Below, piece after piece: positions 8,626 through 16,713 of a DNA stretch of 39,329 nt. Numbering within the stretch: the stretch's first letter is position 1; the number at the start of each line of letters is the position of its first letter. The position numbers were made by a program, and so were the translations under genes. Source of the stretch: Mesorhizobium sp. M7A.F.Ca.US.006.01.1.1 (GTDB lineage Bacteria; Pseudomonadota; Alphaproteobacteria; Rhizobiales; Rhizobiaceae); the NCBI RefSeq assembly GCF_003997935.1, contig NZ_RZQL01000032.1, positions 1 to 39,329 on the forward strand, given 5' to 3'. A model generated the notes under the pieces. That model saw nothing but the letters and a program-made list of their open reading frames with translations, ran no database searches and was not told the origin of the DNA.

Positions 8626-11046
8626 CTACTGGCCATCTTGGTCGCCCGATGTGACGGAGAAGTCGACATTCTCCCAATCGCCGGTCCCGGGCCAGAAAAA
8701 AGTGAAGGTCAGCGTGCTTCCCTCGGGGAGGCTTGCCGCGGGCAGATCGGCAAGATGGATGCCGAAGGCGTTCTCTACCGTCTGGCTGTCATGGGCGGTC
8801 GCCCAGTTGTCGGTGCTCCAGTGGACTGTAGCCGGGTCCAACACTTCGACGCGCAACGTCTTGCCGGCTGGGACCGTGCGGATCTTGTTGTTGAACCGCC
8901 ATGTTCTGAACGGCGATACGGTCTTGTCCTCTATATAGCGCTTGACGCCTTGCGGCGGCATGTCGAAGACCGCGCCGTCGCGCAACGAGCGCAGCAGCTT
9001 GATATGCTCCGAATGCGCCCAGACCAGCGGCATGGCGCTGCCCGAGGGGCGGCCGTGGCGCAGTTCGCGTTCCGGCAGATCGGCGCCGTCCCAGACCTGC
9101 TCCGGCAACAGGCCGCCCGGTCCGGCCGAGTCTTCCAGCGCTGCCAGCAGGCTGGCTGCCTTTTCCTCGTGTCCAGCCGCCAGCTCATAGTGGGCGCGTT
9201 CGCCGGCCAGCAGCGGCCAGGGGCGACCCTGTCCGGTGCCATCGAAAGGTGCGCCATCTTCATGCTCGCCATAGCCGTCACCGTTGTAGCGGTACCAGAG
9301 CGGCCCTTGCGGCAGATCGCAGCGCAATTGCGCGTCGATGACCTTGACCGTATTGACGATGCGTGGGTCGTCGGCCGCTCGCAGACCGAAGCGGACAAGT
9401 GCCAGTGCATCCGGGCTGACGATCTCCTTGGCGGGCCGATCCGTGTCGCCGGGCGGCCGGTTCTTGATCGGGACATAGCCGTCCTTCGGCGAACCGGCCT
9501 CGGCGCTGTCGGGCGGCGCGATGCGGACATAATAGCCGTCGACGCCGACTTGACTGCAGACCGCCGTGCCGGTGACGTAGGTCCAGCGCTCTACCTGGTC
9601 GTTCCAGACGTCTGCTGTCTCGCGCAGATAGGTCGCGGCGTCTGTCTTGCCGCAGGCGTCGAGCAGGTCGGCCGCGGCAAGCAGTGCGGCGATTTCGACC
9701 GCGAGCGTGAACGGGCTGTAGCCTGCATCCTCTTCCCAGCGGTCCTCGCCGGTGACCGGCCCGTTGCGCACGACATAGCCGGCGGCGCGCTCGATCATCG
9801 GCAGGAAGGTCATGAGCCTGGCGCGCGGCAAATGGCCGGCGCGGTGCAAGGCATCGGCCAGCAGCAGCGGAAAGGCGCATTCGTCCATCTGGATGCCGGG
9901 CCAATAGGCCGATCCGTCGAGCCAGGCGTTCTGCGGCCAATGGCCGTCCGGTTGCTGGATGGACCCGAGGTAATCGAGGATTTGCAGGGCCGAGGCAGCA
10001 TCGCCGGCAGCAAGAAAGCCGCCCGCCGTCTCGACCAGATCGCGCGGCCAGACCAGATGGTAGCCGCCGAGATCATCGTCGCCCTTGTCGAAGCCCCACG
10101 GGATCGACAGGCTGGCGACCGCGGCGCCCGGTGTGGCGATCGACCGGTGCGTTGCCAGCACCGCCGTCGAGATGCGATAGAAGTTGATCCCGGGCACCGC
10201 GTGCCGGTCGTCCAGCGGCAGCAAGCCTTTTTGCCAAGTGCGCCAGTTCTGGAGGTAGGATTTCGCCGCGGGTCCAAAACCCTGCTTCAGGCTGGCGAAA
10301 GCATGTTCCGCGGCCTCCTCTGATGTCGGGCCAAATCCCAGTGCCAGCAAAGCCTTGGTCCTGGTCGCGGAAAAGCCGATCTCGCCCGTCAGCGCGACAT
10401 TGCCGTCCTCGGCCCGCTGGTGTGCCGCGTCGAGCTCACCTGTGTTGTGGAGTTGCTGCCAGCCGTCGGAAAAGCCGACATAGCCGGCCGAACCGGTTCG
10501 CCAGGGCAGCGACGAGGCCAGCGCCAGGCAAGAGCCGCGCCCCGAGGCGAACAGCACCGGCTTTCCCTCGTGCTCGCCGACCCAGGCGGTGTTGCCCATG
10601 CCGGCATTGACCAGATGCGGCGCCAGAAGCGCGTAGACGCGGTAGTCACCGGGCATCCCTTTCTGCGCCGTGAAGGTGATTTCCTGCAGCAGCGCCGGGC
10701 GCGCCGGGTCGGCGAGGATGCGCTTTTCGATCCGCCAGGCGCCGTCGCTCGCCGTGTTGACCAGCCTGTAGGCGGGCACGCCGTCCTCGAACGGTTCGAT
10801 CGTATGCACGGCATCGCGTTTCTCTTCCGAGAAACAGCCGCCGGGGCCGGTGACGATCAGGCCGAGGTCGCGGGTGCAGGCGCTGTCGACGCGCGGATAG
10901 TAGATTTCGTTGAGGATGCCGTGGCTGATCGTGAACCAGATCCGGCCGGCCGGCGAAAGCGACGTTCCGACGCCACTCTTGGCGCTTGATGTCCAGCGCG
11001 CCGGAATTCCCGGGGCGCCCGGAGCAACGTTTTGCGTCACTGGCAT
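8626..11046 (-). CDS. Glucan 1,4-alpha-glucosidase (GH15 glucoamylase)
   Basis: An 806-residue bacterial glucoamylase. The N-terminal super-beta-sandwich begins GAPGIPARWTSSAKSGVG and runs through IWFTISHGILNEIYYPRVD. The GH15 (alpha/alpha)6 barrel contains WPRDLVET and the general acid Glu389 in IQMDECAFPLLL. The general base is Glu616 in GRPWPLLAGERAHYEL. The final about 90 residues (TFTFFWPGTGDWENVDFSV) form a small beta domain. No signal peptide is visible, so it should act in the cytoplasm and release beta-D-glucose from glycogen or maltodextrin. I chose the ATG at 11046 (MPVTQNVAPG); the frame extends to 11208 but that part has no family resemblance. It is the first gene of the operon with gnd, zwf and ppgK. 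Confidence 0.93.
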   Translation of the reverse strand: MPVTQNVAPGAPGIPARWTSSAKSGVGTSLSPAGRIWFTISHGILNEIYYPRVDSACTRDLGLIVTGPGGCFSEEKRDAVHTIEPFEDGVPAYRLVNTASDGAWRIEKRILADPARPALLQEITFTAQKGMPGDYRVYALLAPHLVNAGMGNTAWVGEHEGKPVLFASGRGSCLALASSLPWRTGSAGYVGFSDGWQQLHNTGELDAAHQRAEDGNVALTGEIGFSATRTKALLALGFGPTSEEAAEHAFASLKQGFGPAAKSYLQNWRTWQKGLLPLDDRHAVPGINFYRISTAVLATHRSIATPGAAVASLSIPWGFDKGDDDLGGYHLVWPRDLVETAGGFLAAGDAASALQILDYLGSIQQPDGHWPQNAWLDGSAYWPGIQMDECAFPLLLADALHRAGHLPRARLMTFLPMIERAAGYVVRNGPVTGEDRWEEDAGYSPFTLAVEIAALLAAADLLDACGKTDAATYLRETADVWNDQVERWTYVTGTAVCSQVGVDGYYVRIAPPDSAEAGSPKDGYVPIKNRPPGDTDRPAKEIVSPDALALVRFGLRAADDPRIVNTVKVIDAQLRCDLPQGPLWYRYNGDGYGEHEDGAPFDGTGQGRPWPLLAGERAHYELAAGHEEKAASLLAALEDSAGPGGLLPEQVWDGADLPERELRHGRPSGSAMPLVWAHSEHIKLLRSLRDGAVFDMPPQGVKRYIEDKTVSPFRTWRFNNKIRTVPAGKTLRVEVLDPATVHWSTDNWATAHDSQTVENAFGIHLADLPAASLPEGSTLTFTFFWPGTGDWENVDFSVTSGDQDGQ

Positions 11047-11203
11047 TCTGTTTCGGTCTCCTGGCCTCCTCCCTAGACCAGGACGCGAACCCTTTACAAT
11101 CATTGCACCGCAAGTTGATCGGGCGCGCCAACGGCAGGGCAACGAATTCGGGCCAACGGTTTTCTTCGGAGCCTTCGCCGGCGCATTGGCTGACGGAGCA
11201 TCA

Positions 11204-11230
11204 AACAAAAAACCCGCCTGTACGGCGGGT
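11204..11230 (-). terminator. Strong rho-independent terminator
   Basis: On the minus strand ACCCGCC (11224-11230) pairs with GGCGGGT (11212-11218) around a 5-nt loop and is followed by a run of six T and then GTTTG. No protein gene on this strand ends here, so it must serve the small unit that starts near 11253. Confidence 0.85.
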
Positions 11231-11253
11231 CACTGGCGCAAATCAGCACCATG
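11204..11253 (-). ncRNA. Candidate small RNA or leader attenuator upstream of the glucoamylase gene
   Basis: A compact transcription unit on the minus strand. From the predicted start near 11253, a first hairpin TGGTGC-tgattt-GCGCCA (6 bp, one G-U pair) is followed at once by a rho-independent terminator (11204-11230). The transcript would be about 50 nt. It lies about 160 bp before the glucoamylase start and points the same way. It could be a free small RNA or an early terminator in the operon leader. No open reading frame of note fits inside. I cannot place it in a named RNA family. Confidence 0.5.
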
Positions 11254-11259
11254 GACGAA

Positions 11260-11289
11260 AATCTACCATAGCTGAGGTCACCGAGTCAA
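11260..11289 (-). promoter_or_regulatory. Sigma-70-type promoter for the small unit
   Basis: On the minus strand TTGACT (11284-11289) is followed after 18 bp by TAGATT (11260-11265), which match the -35 consensus at 5 of 6 and the -10 at 4 of 6. An AT-rich GGAATTTTTTC tract directly upstream could act as an UP element. It would start transcription near 11253. Confidence 0.55.
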
Positions 11290-11377
11290 GAAAAAATTCC
11301 TATGGCCAGCGGCGCCGCGTTGACAGCGGCGGCGGCATGCGTCCACTATTTCCCGGCACGGGAGGATCGTGAAAGCA

Positions 11378-12664
11378 ATGGCGGAAGTGTCCCTGGTCCT
11401 GATCGACCGGCTGCTGGCGATATCGCGGGCACTTGCCGGCCATATCGATCCCGGCACGGCGTTCCGCGCGACCGCCATCGAGATCGGCTCGCTCATTCCG
11501 CACGACCACATGGATCTGGCGGTGCTGTCGCATGATGGCCGCCGGCACGCCTGTTACGAAGCCGGTTTCCACACCAGCTGGAGCGAGCTTGCCCAGCATC
11601 CGCTGCCGACCGAAGTCAGCCCGATCCGCTCGGTGCTGTGGGGCGAAGTTCCCTATCTGCTCGCCGACGACGCGTTGAGCGACGAGCGGTTCCATTTCGC
11701 CACCGCCATCGATGGTCCGATCTTCGCCGCCAGGTTGCGCAGCCGCATCGTCGTGCCGCTCAGGGCGCGCGGCGGCATCATCGGCGCGCTCAACATCAGC
11801 CGTCACGAGGTCGACTGCTACACGCTTGCCGATGTCGCGGTCGCCCAGCAATGCGCGGACCTGATCGCGCCCTACATCTTCGCGCTGATACAGACCGAGG
11901 AGGCGCGCCGCGCCATGCTGGCCGAGAGCGAGGCGCGAAACCGCGTCGAGTTGCTGCGCGTCGGTGCCTCGCAACTGACCGAAGGCATGGAGCGCGAACG
12001 CCGGCGAATGGCCATGGATCTGCATGACCAGACGCTTGCCGATCTCGCCCGGATCGCGCGCCAGCTTTCGGCCCTTCGCGGCCAGGGCGTGGCGCGGGCA
12101 GCACAGCTTGCCGATCTCGAAAAGGAAGTCGCCGGCTGCCTGACGGAACTGCGCCACATCGTCGACGACATGCGGCCGAGCGTGCTCGAACTGTTCGGCC
12201 TGCGCGACGCGGTCGAGGCGCATCTCAACCGCAGCGTCGCCAGGGCCAAGCCGCCGATCGCCGTGCGCATCGCCGACACCAGCGACGGCGGCGCCGACAG
12301 CCTGTCCGAGCCAGTGCGGACGGCGCTCTACCGGATCGTGCAGGAAGCGATCAACAATGCCGTTCGCCATGCCGCGCCGCACCGCATCGACGTGCTGCTG
12401 GCGTCGACCGCGAGTGTGCTGCGGGTGATCGTGACGGATGACGGCCAGGGCTGCGGCACTGTCGATCCGGCCGCGTATGGCGGCATCGGCCATATGCACA
12501 CGCGGGCAGCCCTTATCGGGGCGCGGTTGCGCATCGGCCAGGCCAGCCGCAAGAACGGCGGCACCCGCGTCGTCGTCGAGATCGATCGCCAGCCGTCGCG
12601 GGAATTGCCCGTCGTGGCGGCTGCAACAATGCCCGGCGAACTCGCCGTGTCGGAGGCCATGTGA
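11378..12664 (+). CDS. Soluble NarL-type sensor histidine kinase (GAF + HisKA_3 + HATPase_c)
   Basis: A 428-residue kinase with no membrane segment. Residues about 5-170 form a GAF-like sensor domain (SLIPHDHMDLAVLSHDGR ... RIVVPLRARGGIIGALNIS). The dimerisation/phosphotransfer helix ERERRRMAMDLHDQTLAD carries His216 in the HD form of HisKA_3. The ATPase domain follows with VQEAINNAVRHA (N box), VTDDGQGC (G1) and GIGHMHTRAALIGA (G2). It therefore senses a cytoplasmic signal and phosphorylates the response regulator encoded next, with which it shares a TGATG junction. GGAGG at 11361-11365 sits 3 bp before a GTG (11369) and 12 bp before the ATG at 11378; I chose the ATG but either is possible. 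The GAF ligand is unknown. Confidence 0.88.
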   Translation: MAEVSLVLIDRLLAISRALAGHIDPGTAFRATAIEIGSLIPHDHMDLAVLSHDGRRHACYEAGFHTSWSELAQHPLPTEVSPIRSVLWGEVPYLLADDALSDERFHFATAIDGPIFAARLRSRIVVPLRARGGIIGALNISRHEVDCYTLADVAVAQQCADLIAPYIFALIQTEEARRAMLAESEARNRVELLRVGASQLTEGMERERRRMAMDLHDQTLADLARIARQLSALRGQGVARAAQLADLEKEVAGCLTELRHIVDDMRPSVLELFGLRDAVEAHLNRSVARAKPPIAVRIADTSDGGADSLSEPVRTALYRIVQEAINNAVRHAAPHRIDVLLASTASVLRVIVTDDGQGCGTVDPAAYGGIGHMHTRAALIGARLRIGQASRKNGGTRVVVEIDRQPSRELPVVAAATMPGELAVSEAM

Positions 12665-13386
12665 TGCTTGTGATGATCGCCGAGAATGACGGGCTGCACC
12701 GTAGCTTCGCGCGGCGAACGGTGGAGCAGCTGTGGCCCGGCGACGTCGAGGTGATCGAAGCGAGCGACGGCGAGGACGCCATCAACCTGGCGACTGAGCG
12801 CGAGCCACTGCATGTCGTGCTCGATTTGCAGATGCCGAAGGCGACGGGAATCGAAGTTGCCAAGGCGATCTGGAATCGCCGCGCCGGCACGCACATCCTG
12901 TTCTGGTCGAATTTCGCCGACGAGGCCTATGTGCGCGGCGTGGCGCGCATCGTGCCGCCCGGCTCGGTCTATGGCTATGTGTTGAAGTCAGCGACGGAGG
13001 AGGGCATGCGGTCGGCCTTGCGCGGCGTTTTCCGCGATGGCCACTGCATCATCGACCGCGAGATCCGCGGCATCCAGCACCGCGTGCAGGACAAGTTCGA
13101 GGGCATCACCGACGGCGAATATGAGAGCCTGATCGACATCGCGCTTGGCCTCACCGACCGGGCGATCGCGGCACGGCGCGGCCTGTCGATCCGTGGTGCG
13201 CAGAGCCGCATCAAGCATGTCTATGACAAGCTCGGCATCATGCCGGCGGAGGACGGCGCCGGCGATGCTTCCGTGTTCAACTCGCGGACGCGGGCGATCT
13301 ATCTCGCCATGGCGCGTGGCCTGATCAACATCGACGCACTGCGCCGCGAACAGGACCGGCTCGATGCCTGGCTGGCGGAACACTGA
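12664..13386 (+). CDS. NarL/LuxR-type response regulator
   Basis: A 240-residue two-domain regulator. The receiver has the acidic pair in AENDG, the phosphoacceptor Asp54 in VVLDLQMPKATG, a Ser in the conserved hydroxyl position (ILFWSNF) and the Lys in YVLKSA. The C-terminal helix-turn-helix is ITDGEYESLIDIALGLTDRAIAARRG followed by the recognition helix SIRGAQSRIKHVYDKLG. It starts at the ATG in TGATG, overlapping the kinase stop by one base, so the pair is translationally coupled. An extra about 12-residue acidic-to-polar stretch (MPAEDGAGDASVFNS) lies between the HTH and the last helix, longer than in typical NarL proteins. Targets are unknown; the BrkB-like gene 81 bp downstream is a candidate. 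Confidence 0.88.
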   Translation: MLVMIAENDGLHRSFARRTVEQLWPGDVEVIEASDGEDAINLATEREPLHVVLDLQMPKATGIEVAKAIWNRRAGTHILFWSNFADEAYVRGVARIVPPGSVYGYVLKSATEEGMRSALRGVFRDGHCIIDREIRGIQHRVQDKFEGITDGEYESLIDIALGLTDRAIAARRGLSIRGAQSRIKHVYDKLGIMPAEDGAGDASVFNSRTRAIYLAMARGLINIDALRREQDRLDAWLAEH

Positions 13387-13467
13387 AACAAGGGCGGCCG
13401 CGACCCGGAACATCGGAAGGTCCGGCGCATTGCTGGTGAACGCCAACTCAATTCCTGCGGTTCGGAA

Positions 13468-14469
13468 GTGCGACCCTCAATCACAGATTCATGGCACCTG
13501 GTGCGTGAAAGCATAGTCGGCTTCATCGACGACAATGCGCTTAGCCATGGTGCTGCGATGGCCTTTTATGCCACCACCTCGCTGGCGCCGATCTTGCTGA
13601 TCGTGGTTGCGATCGCTGGTCTCGTCTTCGGCCACGATGCCGCACAATTGGCCTTGTCCGCGCAGATATCAGGGCTGATGGGACCGGAAAGCGCCGATCT
13701 CCTCAAGACGGCCTTGGAAAGTGCATCCGGCAGGTTGTACGGCACCTGGGCCGCGATCATAGGGCTGGTCACCTTGCTGGTGGCCGCGTCTGGCGTCTTC
13801 GGCGAAATGCAGCAGTCGTTGAACACAATCTGGAAGATCGAACCGCAAGGCAATTCCCTGTCGCGTCTGGTGCGGGCACGGGCCGCCAGTCTGGGGTTGG
13901 TGGCCGCACTCGGGTTCCTGTTGCTGGTCTCTCTCATCGCAAGCGCTGCGATTTCGGCACTGGGCGCTTTCATCAACGCCCACCTGCCGTTCGGAACGAT
14001 CATACTCAGCGGGATCAATGGCGTCGTTTCGTTTGCGCTTATCTCCGTGATGTTTGCCGCCATTTACAAGGTTTTGCCCGATCGAACCCTGGAATGGCGC
14101 GATGTGGGGATTGGCGCTGTCGGGACCGCGGCCCTGTTCACCTTGGGAAAATCACTTATCGGCTGGTATATCGGCACCAGCGCGATTGCGTCTTCGTATG
14201 GCGCCGCCGGCGGACTGCTCGTCATACTGCTCTGGGTTTACTACTCGTCGGAGATTTTCCTTCTCGGTGCCGAGTTCACGCGCGCCTATTCCGTTCGGCA
14301 CGGCAGCCGGTCCGATCTGAAAACCTTGGTTCACAGCCCTCTACCCACGCAGCACGACTCATTTCGCGCAGGGCAAAAATCCAACTCTGCCGGCGTGGTC
14401 GTGCTCGTGGCGGTGGCGTGCGCGAGCGCAACCTTGACCGCGCTTTTGCGAAGTGTTCGCCGGCCCTGA
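13468..14469 (+). CDS. YihY/BrkB-family inner-membrane protein
   Basis: A 333-residue polytopic membrane protein. The family start is clear: DNALSHGAAMAFYATTSLAPILLIVVAIAG. It continues with WAAIIGLVTLLVAASGVFGEMQQSLNTIW, FINAHLP, VSFALISVMFAAIYKVLPDRTLEWRDVGIGA and YGAAGGLLVILLWVYYSSEIFLLGAEFTRAY, all matching the six-helix YihY fold. It was once called ribonuclease BN, but that name belongs to another protein; the real function is unknown. The C-terminus adds a polar stretch and one more hydrophobic segment (VVVLVAVACASATLTALL). The start is a GTG at 13468 preceded by GGAA; no ATG lies near. It follows the two-component pair on the same strand. Confidence 0.88.
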   Translation: MRPSITDSWHLVRESIVGFIDDNALSHGAAMAFYATTSLAPILLIVVAIAGLVFGHDAAQLALSAQISGLMGPESADLLKTALESASGRLYGTWAAIIGLVTLLVAASGVFGEMQQSLNTIWKIEPQGNSLSRLVRARAASLGLVAALGFLLLVSLIASAAISALGAFINAHLPFGTIILSGINGVVSFALISVMFAAIYKVLPDRTLEWRDVGIGAVGTAALFTLGKSLIGWYIGTSAIASSYGAAGGLLVILLWVYYSSEIFLLGAEFTRAYSVRHGSRSDLKTLVHSPLPTQHDSFRAGQKSNSAGVVVLVAVACASATLTALLRSVRRP

Positions 14470-14500
14470 TCTGACGTCGCCGCTATCCTGTGCTCGATAG

Positions 14501-14536
14501 GCACGGCCGACTGTGCAAACGCACAGTCGGCCGTGC
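14501..14536. repeat. Perfect 16-bp inverted repeat after the BrkB-like gene
   Basis: GCACGGCCGACTGTGC (14501-14516) and GCACAGTCGGCCGTGC (14521-14536) are perfect complements around AAAC. The hairpin lies 31 bp after the stop codon of the BrkB-like gene. Only GCTTTG follows, so it is a weak intrinsic terminator at best. It may act as a mRNA 3' end or be a protein site. The rest of 14470-14661 shows nothing else. Confidence 0.6.
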
Positions 14537-14661
14537 GCTTTGACCCGTATCGGCTCGCCGGTACCGCGCCTACGCTCTGCCTCAACAAGAAGACTGTATC
14601 GGGAAGCGCTCATGCCATTCGTCACCATGCGGAGTAGCACGGCTGTTCGCGCCGGGAGCCG

Positions 14662-15555
14662 ATGATGTCGGTGCCGGCGCGCGCGCGCCATTCCGGCTTC
14701 GACGACGTCGTCGGCGATGCGACCATCGAGACGCTGGCGAGCGGCTTCGGTTTCCTCGAGGGGCCGGTCTGGCACCCTTACGAAAAATGGCTGGTCTTCT
14801 CCGACATTCCGGAAAGCCGCATGTATCGCCGCAGTGCCGCAGGCGAGATCGAGTTGTTCCGCGAGCCCAGCCACAAGGCCAATGGCAACACGCTGGACCG
14901 CCAGGGGCGGCTGGTCACCTGCGAGCACGCGACGAGCCGGGTGACCCGCGCCGAGCCCAACGGCAGCGCGACGGTGCTTGCCACGCACCACCAGGGCAAG
15001 CAGCTCAACAGCCCGAACGACATCGTGGTCGCCACCGGCGGATCGATCTACTTCACCGATCCCGGCTATGGCCGGAAGGAATTCTATGGCGTGCCACGCC
15101 CGCAGGAGCTGTCGTTCCAGGGCGTTTACCGCATCGATGGCGACGGCGCCCGGCTGACATTGCTGGCCGACGATTTCGGGCAGCCGAACGGGCTGTGCTT
15201 TTCGCTCGACGAGTCGCGGCTGTTCATCAACGACACCGAACGCGGGCACATCAGGGTGTTCGGCGTCGAAGCCAATGGCGACCTCAATGGCGGCGCCGTC
15301 TGGGCAGTAACCGAGGGCGAGGGCCCGGGAGCGCCCGACGGCATGAAGATCGACAGCCGCGGCAATCTCTACTGCACCGGACCCGGCGGCATCCACATTT
15401 TCGACGCGTCGGGCGCCATTCTTGGCGTCATCCGGACGCCCGAAGATTGCGCGAATTTCACCTTCGGCGACGACGATTTGCAAAGCCTCTATATTACCGC
15501 GTCGACGTCGCTGTACCGGCTCAGGGTGCGCGTGCCGGGATTGAGACTGTTTTGA
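14662..15555 (+). CDS. SMP-30/gluconolactonase/LRE-family protein
   Basis: A 297-residue six-bladed beta-propeller lactonase. The divalent-metal ligands are in their usual contexts: Glu in FLEGPVWHP, Asn in QLNSPNDIVV and Asp in GAPDGMKIDS; a further Asn is in FGQPNGLCFS. Members open sugar lactones such as gluconolactone or other aldonolactones. No signal peptide is seen. The start has GGGAG 3-8 bp before ATGATG. It lies 96 bp before a sugar ABC importer on the same strand, which suggests that the imported sugar is oxidised to a lactone and opened here, but no sugar dehydrogenase is in the window next to it. It is also a conceivable stand-in for the missing 6-phosphogluconolactonase of the zwf-gnd operon, with no direct evidence. 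Confidence 0.9.
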   Translation: MMSVPARARHSGFDDVVGDATIETLASGFGFLEGPVWHPYEKWLVFSDIPESRMYRRSAAGEIELFREPSHKANGNTLDRQGRLVTCEHATSRVTRAEPNGSATVLATHHQGKQLNSPNDIVVATGGSIYFTDPGYGRKEFYGVPRPQELSFQGVYRIDGDGARLTLLADDFGQPNGLCFSLDESRLFINDTERGHIRVFGVEANGDLNGGAVWAVTEGEGPGAPDGMKIDSRGNLYCTGPGGIHIFDASGAILGVIRTPEDCANFTFGDDDLQSLYITASTSLYRLRVRVPGLRLF

Positions 15556-15651
15556 GCTCACGACAATCCGTGCTCAAATCAGAGTTGGGAGTGAGGCCGG
15601 GGTCAAAGCCGGTGGGAATGCAGCAGTCAACACATCTGGGAGGATAACGAC

Positions 15652-16665
15652 ATGAAGAAACTGTTCGTTCTGGGCGCTCTGGCGGCAATGCTCGCCTCGG
15701 GCACGGCGCTGGCCGACACCAGTGGCAAGAAGATTGCTTTTTCCAACAATTATGCCGGCAATTCCTGGCGGCAGGCGATGCTCGACAGCTATGGCATCGT
15801 TACCAAGAAGGCGGTCGCCGACAAGATCGTCGGCGCGGCCGACATCTTCACCACCGCCGACAAGGAAGTGCCGACGCAGGCGGCGCAGGTGCAGAACCTG
15901 ATCCTGCAGGGCTATGACGCGATCGTCATCAACGCTGCCTCGCCGGATGCACTGAACGGCGCCATCAAACAGGCCTGCGACGCCGGCATCGTCGTCGTCT
16001 CCTTCGACGGCACGGTGACCGAGCCTTGCGCCTACCGCGTCGTCGTCGACTTCAAGGACATGGGCAAGCAGGAAATCGAGCAGATGGCCAAGTTCCAGCC
16101 CAAGGGCGGCAATCTGCTGGAAATCCGTGGGCTTGCCGGGACCTCGATCGACGATGCCATCCATGCCGGCATCCTCGAAGGGGTCGCCGCCCATCCCGAG
16201 TTCAAGATCGTTGGTTCGGTGACCGGCGACTGGGACCAGACGACCGCGCAGAAGGCGGTGGCGACCATCCTGCCGTCGCTGCCCGACATCGTCGGCGTCG
16301 TCGACCAGGGCGGCGACGGTTACGGCGCGGCACAGGCCTTCGCCGCCGCCGGCAAGCCGCGCCCGACCATCATCATGGGCAACCGCCAGGACGAGTTGCA
16401 GTGGTGGAAGGAGCAGAAGGACAAGGACGGCTACCAGACCTGGTCGGCCTCGATCGCGCCCGGCGTGTCGTCGCTCGCCTTCTGGGTGGCGCAGCAGGTG
16501 CTCGACGGCCGCACGGATATTCCGCACGATCTGCTGGTGCCGTATCTGGCCTTCACACAGGACGATTTCGAGGCCGAGCTGCCGAAGATCCCCAAGGGCG
16601 GCGTCGCCAGCCACGAATACACGCAGGAAGACGCGATCGCGGCCATCAAAGCCAACATCAAGTGA
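15652..16665 (+). CDS. Sugar ABC transporter periplasmic binding protein (RbsB-like)
   Basis: A 337-residue type I periplasmic binding protein (Peripla_BP_4 group). A Sec signal peptide MKKLFVLGALAAMLASGTALA ends at ALA/DTS. KKIAFSNNYAGNSWRQAM is the first strand and ligand loop, followed by LQGYDAIVINAASPDALNGAIKQACDAGIVVVSFDG and GVVDQGGDGYGAAQAF. Such proteins bind monosaccharides or polyols. GGGAGG lies 9 bp before the ATG at 15652. It is the first gene of the SBP-ATPase-permease-permease operon. The sequence does not say which sugar. Confidence 0.92.
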   Translation: MKKLFVLGALAAMLASGTALADTSGKKIAFSNNYAGNSWRQAMLDSYGIVTKKAVADKIVGAADIFTTADKEVPTQAAQVQNLILQGYDAIVINAASPDALNGAIKQACDAGIVVVSFDGTVTEPCAYRVVVDFKDMGKQEIEQMAKFQPKGGNLLEIRGLAGTSIDDAIHAGILEGVAAHPEFKIVGSVTGDWDQTTAQKAVATILPSLPDIVGVVDQGGDGYGAAQAFAAAGKPRPTIIMGNRQDELQWWKEQKDKDGYQTWSASIAPGVSSLAFWVAQQVLDGRTDIPHDLLVPYLAFTQDDFEAELPKIPKGGVASHEYTQEDAIAAIKANIK

Positions 16666-16713
16666 GTGTCGGCCAGCGTTGCCGTCCGTACAGCCAAGCG
16701 AGTATCGTTAAGC

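Noticed and set aside
8518..10323. A 601-codon open frame on the plus strand opposite the glucoamylase gene
   Set aside because: Antisense shadow of a clear GH15 gene; composition is that of a reverse-complement frame and no ribosome site is present.
11204..11230. Terminator for a minus-strand protein gene at 11300-12499
   Set aside because: That open frame is the antisense of the histidine kinase, so the terminator must serve a small RNA or leader.
13468..14469. Ribonuclease BN
   Set aside because: The old name is a misassignment for this membrane family; the sequence has no nuclease motif.
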